Shown one piece after another: positions 23,866-31,891 of a DNA stretch of 57,738 nt. Source of the stretch: an uncultured Lachnospiraceae bacterium. Lineage in GTDB: Bacteria; Bacillota; Clostridia; Lachnospirales; Lachnospiraceae. Below the pieces are notes generated by a model, which did no database searches, was not told the DNA's origin, and worked only from the letters and a program-made list of their open reading frames with translations. A program made the position numbers and the translations under genes. Each line of letters starts with the position of its first letter. The stretch's first letter is position 1. Location of the stretch: NCBI GenBank assembly GCA_910586725.1, contig CAJUJL010000016.1, forward strand, positions 1 to 57,738, written 5' to 3'.

Positions 23866-26736
23866 TTATTTTTTTATTGGTACCTGTATTTTTGCTGTAT
23901 TCGATACATTTTTTCCATAATAAGCAGTAATCGTAAACGTAATCTTTTTCTGTTTTCCTACCTTTAGGTAGATATAGGAATCTGAAGTGCATATGGGATC
24001 GCTTAAATATCGATCAAAAACTTCTTTTTTTATTCCTTTCAAATTACAACGAACCTTGACTTTATCTGCTTTTTTAATCTTATATTTAAAGGTAAAACGG
24101 TAATAATCCCCTTCTTTTTTTGCCACAATATCCTTTGCTTTTACTTTTGGAGCAGGTATTTGCGGCGTTACTTTAACCGGATAGGTTCCTGCTCCAGTTG
24201 ATACATTAACTACAATTGGCTTCTTGCTGATTTTCGCGTAATACTTCTCCTGTACGCTGATTTTTCCTGTGTTTTTGTTCAATTTAAAATATTTCTTATC
24301 TTTTTTATTCTTTAAAACAAACGTACATTTTGAAGAGTCCATAGCATCATCAAATTGAGCGGATAGTTCTTCGCCTATTTCGATTTTCATCTTCTTTTTT
24401 GGAATCGGAAACTTTTCCTGGATTAACCCGCAAACATCACAACTGCGTATCAGACTTCCATTTTCCGAATTTGTTGATGGTTGCAAATGATCAGAAATCT
24501 GATGATCTTTCGCTTTTATGATCCAGCTGCCATTACTAAGTTCATGCGTTCCATTTTTATCAGAAAAATGCTTTTTACATGTTTTGCAGTAATAATACTC
24601 AATCGTTCCATCTGCTATACATGTTGCAGGTCTTGCTTCTGACATCTTCTGTGTGTTGTGACCAGACAAAGGAAGCAACTGCTTTATTCCTTCGGTATCC
24701 TTGTATTCCTGCTCCTCAAATATTACACTGGCCACATATGTTTTTGTTCCCTGCTTCATGCAGGTAGATGCTTCTGTAATTTCTTCTTCTATAATTACAT
24801 CATCATCCTGTAGCGTTACAATATGGTCTGTTGTCTGCTCGTCACATTTATTGCATGTAAAGGAAGCCCTACATTTTATCTTGCTGCCATCCGTTTCAAC
24901 GGGCAACACCTTGTCTTTGTCAACCATATTCCACTGCCTGGCTTCTCCTTCCTCTGTGTAATACCCCCATTGTAATTCGGTAAACTCATAATTATGCCCC
25001 GCGCCTGGAACCTCTACTTTTTTGATGTCTGGGCTTGGTTTTGGCTCTCCTTCAACCTGTATTTCCGCAGTATACGTTTTTTCTCCTGATACGCAGGTTA
25101 CGGATGGAGGCGTTATGGTCACTTTCGCTTCCTCTGTTTTTACATGCCCCGGGACTTCCTCTTTACATTTGTCGCAGGTAAATAACCCTATGCATTTTAT
25201 ATCGCTGTCATCTGTTCCAGAGGGCCACTTCCACCCTTCTTTGTCAACTTTGTTCCACTGCCTGGCTTCGCCTTCTCCTGTGTAGTATCCCCATTGGAAT
25301 CCTTTAAACGCATAATTGTGGCCCACACCTGGAACGGTTACTTTTTTGATGTCTGGGCTTGGTTTTGGCTCTCCTTCAACCTGTATTTCCGCAGTATACG
25401 TTTTTTCTCCTGATACGCAGGTTACGGATGGAGGCGTTATGGTCACTTTCGCTTCCTCTGTTTTTACATGCCCCGGGACTTCCTCTTTACATTTGTCGCA
25501 GGTAAATAACCCTATGCATTTTATATCGCTGTCATCTGTTCCAGAGGGCCACTTCCACCCTTCTTTGTCAACCACGTTCCACTGCCTGGCTTCGCCTTCT
25601 CCTGTGTAGTATCCCCATTGGAATCTGGTAAACTGATATGTGTGTCCTGTGAATTGAACAGTTACTGTTTTAGTTTCTCTGCGCGGTTTTTCCTCACCCG
25701 CAACCTGTAATGTTGCAGTATACGTTTTGGTTTCGTCTGGTACGCAACCTTCGGATGTAGGTGTTATGTCTATTTCCGCTTCCTCTGTTTTTACATGCCC
25801 CGGGACTTCCTCTTTACATTTGTCGCAGGTAAATAACCCTATGCATTTTATATCGCTGTCATCTGTTCCAGAGGGCCACTTCCACTCGTCTTTGTCAACC
25901 ACGTTCCACTGCCTATTTGGATCTTCCCCTGTGTAATACCCCCATTGGAATCCGGTAAACGCATAATTGTGCCCCGCGTCTGGAACCTCTACTGTTTTAA
26001 TGTCTCTGCGCGGTTCTGCCTCATCCCCAACCTGTAATGTTGCAGTATACGTTTTTTCTTCTGTTCCGCAGGTTATGGATGTAGGTGTTATGTCTATTTC
26101 CGCTTCCTCTGTTTTTACATGCCCCGCGTCTGTCTCTTCACATTTGTCGCAGGTAAATAACCCTATGCATTTTATATCGCTGTCAACTGTTCCATCGGGC
26201 CACGCCCACTCGTCTTTGTCAACTTTGCTCCACTGCCTGTTTGGATCTTCCCCCGTGTAATACCCCCATTGGAATCCGGTAAACTCATAATTGTGCCCCG
26301 CGTCTGGAACCTCTACTGTTTTAATGTCTCTGCGCGGTTCTGCCTCATCCCCAACCTGTAATGTTGCAGTATACGTTTTTTCTTCTGTTCCGCAGGTTAT
26401 GGATGTAGGTGTTATGTCTATTTCCGCTTCCTCTGTTTTTACATGCCCCGGGACTTCCTCTTTACATTTGTCGCAGGTAAATAACCCTATGCATTTTATA
26501 TTGCTGTCATCTGTTCCAGAGGGCCACTTCCACTCGTCTTTGTCAACTTTGTTCCACTGCCTGTTCGGTTCTTCCCCTGTATAATATCCCCATTGGAATT
26601 CGGTAAACTGATAATTGTGCTCACACGTCTCCGTCCCCGCGCCATCCCCATCTGCTCCGGATACCGGCGCCGGAATCATCGACAATGCCAGCACGTAGCA
26701 CATAATGTAAGCAATAAATCTCTTCCGTATATTCAT
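23866..26736 (-). CDS. secreted protein with six ~108-residue CxxC repeats
   Basis: A 956-residue secreted protein: signal peptide (1-27), six tandem repeats (about 40-700), then a region of about 250 residues with a cadherin/Ig-like beta pattern and a Lys-rich end. Each repeat has FQWGYYTGE, WKWP, LFTCDKC, GH and TYTATLQV-type segments; the last copy is the most divergent. The Cys pair with a following His recalls the C-x2-C...GH repeats common in clostridial surface proteins, possibly a metal or disulfide site. Neighbouring repeats are nearly identical at DNA level, so copy number may vary. No wall-sorting signal is seen. AAGGAGGAG precedes the ATG. It sits between two kinase genes. Confidence 0.87.
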   Translation of the reverse strand: MNIRKRFIAYIMCYVLALSMIPAPVSGADGDGAGTETCEHNYQFTEFQWGYYTGEEPNRQWNKVDKDEWKWPSGTDDSNIKCIGLFTCDKCKEEVPGHVKTEEAEIDITPTSITCGTEEKTYTATLQVGDEAEPRRDIKTVEVPDAGHNYEFTGFQWGYYTGEDPNRQWSKVDKDEWAWPDGTVDSDIKCIGLFTCDKCEETDAGHVKTEEAEIDITPTSITCGTEEKTYTATLQVGDEAEPRRDIKTVEVPDAGHNYAFTGFQWGYYTGEDPNRQWNVVDKDEWKWPSGTDDSDIKCIGLFTCDKCKEEVPGHVKTEEAEIDITPTSEGCVPDETKTYTATLQVAGEEKPRRETKTVTVQFTGHTYQFTRFQWGYYTGEGEARQWNVVDKEGWKWPSGTDDSDIKCIGLFTCDKCKEEVPGHVKTEEAKVTITPPSVTCVSGEKTYTAEIQVEGEPKPSPDIKKVTVPGVGHNYAFKGFQWGYYTGEGEARQWNKVDKEGWKWPSGTDDSDIKCIGLFTCDKCKEEVPGHVKTEEAKVTITPPSVTCVSGEKTYTAEIQVEGEPKPSPDIKKVEVPGAGHNYEFTELQWGYYTEEGEARQWNMVDKDKVLPVETDGSKIKCRASFTCNKCDEQTTDHIVTLQDDDVIIEEEITEASTCMKQGTKTYVASVIFEEQEYKDTEGIKQLLPLSGHNTQKMSEARPATCIADGTIEYYYCKTCKKHFSDKNGTHELSNGSWIIKAKDHQISDHLQPSTNSENGSLIRSCDVCGLIQEKFPIPKKKMKIEIGEELSAQFDDAMDSSKCTFVLKNKKDKKYFKLNKNTGKISVQEKYYAKISKKPIVVNVSTGAGTYPVKVTPQIPAPKVKAKDIVAKKEGDYYRFTFKYKIKKADKVKVRCNLKGIKKEVFDRYLSDPICTSDSYIYLKVGKQKKITFTITAYYGKNVSNTAKIQVPIKK
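24640..26620 (-). repeat. tandem ~324-bp coding repeats
   Basis: Six units of about 324 bp in frame within the secreted-protein gene. Internal units share long identical stretches, for example around CCCCGGGACTTCCTCTTTAC at several copies. Such arrays can expand or contract by slipped pairing or recombination. Confidence 0.85.
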
Positions 26737-26750
26737 TCCACATCTCCTCC

Positions 26751-29063
26751 TTACTCTGAAATATACCCTTCACAATAATCCTGTATCTCTTCTTCTAAGG
26801 CCTTCTCTCCCAGTCCGTCTATAAAACTTTGCGCCGTCCTGGCTTCGCTCCCTGTAAGCACACATTCATTGTAGTCGCCTACCAGACGGATGAATCCGTC
26901 ATAATTGGCGTTATAAGACGGAAATTCTTCAAACATGCTGCAAAGAATCGGATAAGTCGTCTCTCCGGGAGCAGTCTTTTTCGCCTGGCCGATTTCGCTT
27001 AGCATGACCCATAACAGACGCATACACGCAATCTGCTGCTCCTTTTTGGATTTTCTGGTAATCGCGTACCGCTCGGAAAAATCTACAAGCATTTTTCCGT
27101 CCTGTGTAACGACATATGTTTTATAACCGCTTAAAGGATTTGCGCCTTTATCCCCGTCCCTGTTTGCCTCTTCATTCATACGGGAACGAAACGCCACTCC
27201 GGCTACTATATTGCTTCCGAATATCTGATTTTTCTGGTTTGCATTTACCCGGAACTTTTTCTTTTCCGCTTCCAGACGAAACGTCTGCATGTCTGCAAGC
27301 ATCCGGATCTCATCTCCTGTCGGAACCGTGCTCTTTTGAAATACTGATTTCCATACGCCGTCATTTCCAAGCAGCAATGCATCCAAAAGACTGTCCTTCT
27401 CAAAATATGCCAGCTTATTATTTAACTTCTCATCCACAAGATACGCTGCCTCATCCCCGGAAATAAGCTCGGAAAGCTCAACGGTGTCCGTATCGGTCTG
27501 CTCCATAAACCCGGAATTTTCCAGCATATTGTCTTTGTTATAGTCAAACTGGCACGTATACAAAAGCAGCGTATCTATCCCCGTAGGCATCTCCTTCATA
27601 TCGCCAAAGGCGCTTTCATATTCCGACAAAAACAGATATTCATCCGTATTTAAAGAGGCATAGACATTATCTTTCATCGAAACCGTTTCATAGTCTTCCA
27701 GATTGGATACATGATCTGTTAAAAACATGTTTGGCAGCGAATCTTCATCCGCCCCTTCTAACGCCGCTTCCATATCTTCTTTTACTTCAACGGTAACGTT
27801 AACCTGTTCATCCTCTTCCTGCATTCGCCTTACTTTCTCATCCGCTGTGTCCGACTCTCCTTTTTTAAATCCGTTTTCCGCCAGCGACTCAATCTGAGAT
27901 TTCTGGTCTTCATTTTCCACCCATACCGTAATCTGCGTCTCTTTTGTAATCGGCGTATCGAAAATATCATTCTGCGGCTTCAGCACGGTAGAATAGAGTC
28001 CGATTCCGACCGCCACCGCCGCGGCCGCTGTGACAGAAAGAATGATGGTCCAGTTTCTGGTCCGTTTTCTTTTCCGGATTTTTTCCTGTGGATACTCGGC
28101 AATCCGCTTATTCTGCAAAGCCTCCTGAAACTGCTGAATTCCCTGAAAACGAAACTCCGGGCGAACGCTTAGGGCTTCCATTACCGCCCGGTCCGTATTT
28201 GCGCTGATCTTCACGCCAAGCTCCCTGGGTGACTTTAATTCATCTTTAAATTCACGTTCTGTCGATTCGATGGGTTTTACGCCGGTCAGCATCTGGTAGA
28301 GGATTGCCCCTACGGCATAGACGTCCGTGTAAAAACCTTTTTTGCTCTTATCCCTGTACTGTTCCAATGGAGAATATCCCACTTTGATGACCGGCTCCGC
28401 AGCCATGCCTTCTTTGCTGTCGTTGAGCTGTGCGGCTCCAAAATCGAAGACTTTAATCGTATTTTCACTGGTAATAAAAATATTGTCCGGACTTATATCT
28501 CTGTGAATAATTCCCTTGCTGTGAATCTTTTTGACCGCTTCGATCACCGGCATAATGACGCTCATGGCCGCTTCCGGATCGATGATCCCCTGTTTCTCCA
28601 GGTAATCTTTTAGCAGTACGCCGTCAATATATTCCATAATGATATATGCCGTTCCGTTTTCCTCAAAGAAATCAAAAACATTCACAATATCCTTTGCCTT
28701 GCCAAACTGGGCCACGCTCTGGGCTTCCATCAAAAAACGCTGCAGCCGCTCTTTATACTGCCCTTCTTTGTCTCCGGACAAAAGACCGACCCGGCATTCT
28801 CCCGGCGAACGGTTTACAAGCCCTGCCGGATAAAATTCTTTTGCCGCCACTGTTACGCCAAGCGTCGTATCAAAGCATTTGTATGTAATGCCGAAACCGC
28901 CCGCTCCAATTACGGTTCCTACAATAAACCGGTTCCAAAGAATGGTTCCCGGCGTCAGATAATGCGGCTGTTTCGGCTTCGTCCCTTCCACATATCCACA
29001 AAACGGGCACACGTCATACTGCCCCTTGACGCTGAAACAATTCATGCACAATTCACTGGCCAT
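26751..29063 (-). CDS. membrane zinc-ribbon kinase with solute-binding-protein-like ectodomain
   Basis: A 770-residue fusion: zinc ribbon (C6, C9, C19, C22), kinase domain (about 43-325) with GAGGFG, AAKEFYP (Lys75), HRDISPDN (Asp189, Asn194) and DFG (Asp207), a TM helix (338-358), then about 400 outside residues. The outside region opens with ITVWVENEDQK (378-388) and contains PTGIDTLLLY and YNKDNMLENSG, a layout like family 1 extracellular solute-binding proteins of ABC importers. It probably senses a small molecule directly, but the assignment is by pattern only. All catalytic residues are present except the usual catalytic-loop Lys (Ser). AGGAGGAAA precedes the ATG. It lies downstream of the FHA gene at 29097. 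Confidence 0.9.
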   Translation of the reverse strand: MASELCMNCFSVKGQYDVCPFCGYVEGTKPKQPHYLTPGTILWNRFIVGTVIGAGGFGITYKCFDTTLGVTVAAKEFYPAGLVNRSPGECRVGLLSGDKEGQYKERLQRFLMEAQSVAQFGKAKDIVNVFDFFEENGTAYIIMEYIDGVLLKDYLEKQGIIDPEAAMSVIMPVIEAVKKIHSKGIIHRDISPDNIFITSENTIKVFDFGAAQLNDSKEGMAAEPVIKVGYSPLEQYRDKSKKGFYTDVYAVGAILYQMLTGVKPIESTEREFKDELKSPRELGVKISANTDRAVMEALSVRPEFRFQGIQQFQEALQNKRIAEYPQEKIRKRKRTRNWTIILSVTAAAAVAVGIGLYSTVLKPQNDIFDTPITKETQITVWVENEDQKSQIESLAENGFKKGESDTADEKVRRMQEEDEQVNVTVEVKEDMEAALEGADEDSLPNMFLTDHVSNLEDYETVSMKDNVYASLNTDEYLFLSEYESAFGDMKEMPTGIDTLLLYTCQFDYNKDNMLENSGFMEQTDTDTVELSELISGDEAAYLVDEKLNNKLAYFEKDSLLDALLLGNDGVWKSVFQKSTVPTGDEIRMLADMQTFRLEAEKKKFRVNANQKNQIFGSNIVAGVAFRSRMNEEANRDGDKGANPLSGYKTYVVTQDGKMLVDFSERYAITRKSKKEQQIACMRLLWVMLSEIGQAKKTAPGETTYPILCSMFEEFPSYNANYDGFIRLVGDYNECVLTGSEARTAQSFIDGLGEKALEEEIQDYCEGYISE

Positions 29064-29096
29064 ATTTTCCTCCTGCGGCGCATTTTTTACGCTGCT

Positions 29097-30014
29097 TTAT
29101 TTTAAATAAAAAGTATTATTTTCATCGCCGATGGCAATTACAGTTCCCGGCGGTAATTCCAGATCCAAATTCTGAGGCATACAATCTTCTGCTCCATTGA
29201 CAAAACTTCCATTACTGGAATAGTCGCGAAAAATATATTTCTGTCTTGCAGCGTCCCATTTAATCTGACAATGGTTGCGGCTGACATTTAACTGTCCTTC
29301 AAAAATCAAATGATTGTCAGCCTGTCTGCCAAGACGGATATATTCTCCATCCGTCATAGGAATTTCCGCTCCTGCATAAAGCCCTGTCCGTCCGACCAGT
29401 ACGCCATGCTCCGGACCTGACTGCGCCGGCTGTTGTTCTTCTGCCGTAACGTTCATAATCTGATACATTGACTCCACCTGTTCCTGTTTGATTTCCTCTA
29501 CTTGCGGAATGCCTCCCTTTGGCATTTTTGCTTTTCTCGGCGTGGCGATCAGGGACAGCACGGCAAAAATGGCGCCAAGCCCGGAAAAAATCAGAGCCAG
29601 CGTGCAGGAAATTCCTCTGCTGTATGCCTGTCCTTCCGCGGCTTTCGGCCAAAAGCTTCCGATGCTTGCCGCCAGGCCAATATAGAGAAACAGCACAAAA
29701 AATTCCAGTATGCTGCTTACTCTTTGCACATAGCTTCCGATCAGTCCCCAAATTCCGGCAGCCAAAGATAAAAGCAACGGCAGAACAATCAAACCCATCA
29801 CCCATAGAATGGATACGGATACGACTTCCGACGCTTCGCCTTTCGAGCCTGAAAAACTTTCAACAATCGTCCCTTTGACGTAATCCAGCTGGCTCCAGGT
29901 AAGATCCGCATAATTTTCCTGAATTCGCATTGTGACAGGCTGGAAAAATGCAATTAAATTTAACAACACACACAGACTGCCCAACACGCGAAATTTTTTT
30001 GCAAAACGGTTCAT
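29097..30014 (-). CDS. four-TM membrane protein with C-terminal FHA domain
   Basis: A 305-residue protein: TM1 (about 10-27), an outside loop (about 30-62), TM2-TM4 (about 64-95, 101-122, 134-157), a cytoplasmic linker and an FHA domain (about 203-305) with GRQ, SRNHC and SSNGSFVNG, so all phosphothreonine-contact positions are intact. It has the same plan as 6152-7396. I prefer the ATG at 30014 because AAGAGG lies about six bases before it; an ATG at 30020 lies directly on that site. It is 11 bp after the zinc-ribbon FHA gene. Confidence 0.85.
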   Translation of the reverse strand: MNRFAKKFRVLGSLCVLLNLIAFFQPVTMRIQENYADLTWSQLDYVKGTIVESFSGSKGEASEVVSVSILWVMGLIVLPLLLSLAAGIWGLIGSYVQRVSSILEFFVLFLYIGLAASIGSFWPKAAEGQAYSRGISCTLALIFSGLGAIFAVLSLIATPRKAKMPKGGIPQVEEIKQEQVESMYQIMNVTAEEQQPAQSGPEHGVLVGRTGLYAGAEIPMTDGEYIRLGRQADNHLIFEGQLNVSRNHCQIKWDAARQKYIFRDYSSNGSFVNGAEDCMPQNLDLELPPGTVIAIGDENNTFYLK

Positions 30015-30025
30015 AAACATTCCTC

Positions 30026-30913
30026 TTATCTGTTTTTATTTCTCATTTCTTCCAGCAAATCACCCCAGTTAAAACGTTCGCCGCACAACGGAATAAACAA
30101 AAGATTAATTTCACCCACCGTAATCGTATCGTAAGCTTCCAGTTTGACCGGCGTTAAAACCACTTCGTTGTTGCGGTATACCAGGCTGCTGGATTCTCCC
30201 GGCTGTACCAGGTAAAGATGCGCTCTCGGCTCGTAAACGACAATTGCATGGCTCTCTCTGGATACGCTTTTATCTTCTGTGAGCGCCACGTCCATATGTG
30301 GACTTCGGCCGATAAAGTTCTTGCCGACCTTCAGGCGAAAATCCGTGCCGATATGCTCCCCGCCAAGTGAAAGCAGCCATCCTACACATGGCGTTTTCAC
30401 TTTATTTACGCTGTTTGCCACAGGTTTTGGCGCGGCGGCGCCGACATTTTTGGCAGCAGTATCATCTCCTGTTACATCGGAAAATACATCGTCAAAAAAA
30501 CCTATGGTATGGTCGTCATCTGACGGGGCCTGCTGTGGAGGCGGCGTCTGGACGAAATCCAAAGGCACTGTCGCATCCTCTGCCGCCATGGTATTAATAT
30601 CCATTGTCATCTGGTTTGCGGCCATTCCCGCTACAGGCAGCGGGCTAATCGGCGGCGCTGCCTGCGGCAACGGAGCGATGGGAGGCAGAGGATCCGCCAC
30701 AGGCTCCATCGGCGGTGCCGGAAACGGCATTGCCTGACCCGCAGGAGCCGTAGGCTGCGGCTGCATTCCCGTGTTTGCGATTGGAACCGTAAAATCTTCT
30801 GTAAACGCTTCCGTCCGTTTGTCGTCAAATGCGCTTCCCCCTGCGCAATGCGGACAGGAGGCATATTTCTCCTTATCATAAAAATGTCCTTGTTCACACC
30901 TGCATAAATTCAT
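30026..30913 (-). CDS. soluble zinc-ribbon FHA protein with acidic Thr motifs
   Basis: A 295-residue cytoplasmic protein: N-terminal zinc ribbon of the type C-x3-GH-x-YD...C-x2-C (residues 4-23), a Pro/Ala/Met-rich low-complexity linker (50-130) and a C-terminal FHA domain (178-275) with GRSP (Arg203) and SRESH (Ser218, His222). Three acidic-threonine sites precede the FHA: EDFTV (Thr42), EDATV (Thr115) and DDHTI (Thr136). This recalls GarA/OdhI, in which a kinase phosphorylates an N-terminal Thr that then binds the protein's own FHA. The FHA lacks NGT and has SSSLVYRNNE instead. The paralogue at 33691 has the same DDxTI motif. Likely substrate and hub of the cluster kinases (inference). Confidence 0.88.
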   Translation of the reverse strand: MNLCRCEQGHFYDKEKYASCPHCAGGSAFDDKRTEAFTEDFTVPIANTGMQPQPTAPAGQAMPFPAPPMEPVADPLPPIAPLPQAAPPISPLPVAGMAANQMTMDINTMAAEDATVPLDFVQTPPPQQAPSDDDHTIGFFDDVFSDVTGDDTAAKNVGAAAPKPVANSVNKVKTPCVGWLLSLGGEHIGTDFRLKVGKNFIGRSPHMDVALTEDKSVSRESHAIVVYEPRAHLYLVQPGESSSLVYRNNEVVLTPVKLEAYDTITVGEINLLFIPLCGERFNWGDLLEEMRNKNR

Positions 30914-30966
30914 AATCTTTCTCCTTCCCGTGCGAAATGCACCTGTTCCTTTTTAAGAACGTTATT

Positions 30967-31863
30967 TTAATGATGTTTTCTTTTCATATCCACTTCTTCG
31001 TAATGGATCAATACGACTGAAGTATTGTCCTGTGAATGGGAATTTGCATGCGTGGCGGCCTCCACCAAAGCTTCTGCTTTCTGCTCCGGTTTTACGGCGT
31101 CCGCAATGATAATATCTTTAATCTGGCTGTCCGGCAGCGTCTTTGTAATCCCATCGCTGCACAGCATCACAATATCGCCATACTGCATTTCAAACGGCGT
31201 TGTATTAATATCCATCAGCGAAACATTTCCCATGCCAAGATAGCTGATCAAAGCTTCTTTCTTCCGGTCCGCCATAGCTGCTTCCATTGTGATTTCTCCC
31301 GCCGCGACTTTTTCCTGCAAACGCAGCCAGTAATTGTGATCCCTGGTCACCTGCTGAATCTGGCGTCCCCGGATGATATAAATCCTGCTGTCTCCGACAG
31401 ACGCCCAGTACAGTTTATTGTCTTCCGCAATGCACGCAACCATCGTCGTTCCCGAACCCCGTCCGTTTTCTTTGGGGAAATCAGCTATTGCACGGTCGGC
31501 AGCAAGGATTCCCTGCCGGAAAAAAAGCGGAATGTTGAACGCAGGATCTTTTTCTACTCTTAAAAATCCCTGCACCATAATCTGTATCGCCGTCCGGCTT
31601 GCTTTTCCGCCGTCCGCCATGCCTCCCATGCCGTCGCATACCATTGCAAGCACTCTGGTTTTCTTATTGGAAGCCAGAATTCTGCTCGGCGTGACATACA
31701 CAGCGTCCTGCTGGTAATCGCGGTTTCCCACCGCGCTGCGCGTCAGCGTCGTCAACTGCGGAGCTTTCCGGATAACCGGCTGAGACGGCGCCGGCGTTTC
31801 CATCGCGACACTTCTTGCCGCAGCCGCGTTTTCCTGTTCTCTTTTCTTTTTTCTGCCAAACAT
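30967..31863 (-). CDS. PP2C-family serine/threonine phosphatase
   Basis: A 298-residue cytoplasmic PPM/PP2C phosphatase, the eraser to the cluster kinases. Motifs in order: NRDYQQDA (about 48-55), VCDGMGG (about 75-81), GSGTT (136-140), VGDSRIY (about 156-162), LCSDGI (about 234-239) and QDNTSVV (about 279-285), which give the metal-binding aspartates. A basic/Ala-rich N-terminal extension of about 40 residues precedes the domain. It lies between the VWA-FHA gene and the zinc-ribbon FHA gene. AAGGTGA precedes the start. Confidence 0.93.
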   Translation of the reverse strand: MFGRKKKREQENAAAARSVAMETPAPSQPVIRKAPQLTTLTRSAVGNRDYQQDAVYVTPSRILASNKKTRVLAMVCDGMGGMADGGKASRTAIQIMVQGFLRVEKDPAFNIPLFFRQGILAADRAIADFPKENGRGSGTTMVACIAEDNKLYWASVGDSRIYIIRGRQIQQVTRDHNYWLRLQEKVAAGEITMEAAMADRKKEALISYLGMGNVSLMDINTTPFEMQYGDIVMLCSDGITKTLPDSQIKDIIIADAVKPEQKAEALVEAATHANSHSQDNTSVVLIHYEEVDMKRKHH

Positions 31864-31891
31864 TATTTTTCACCTTTCTGTTTCCATGCCT

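Noticed and set aside
24960..26600. Regular repeats and several plus-strand ORFs of about 97 codons, looking like an array or a repeated gene family
   Set aside because: Repeat unit is about 324 bp and in frame with the long minus-strand secreted-protein gene; the plus-strand ORFs are shadows of the repeats. There are no short direct repeats with unique spacers, so it is not CRISPR.
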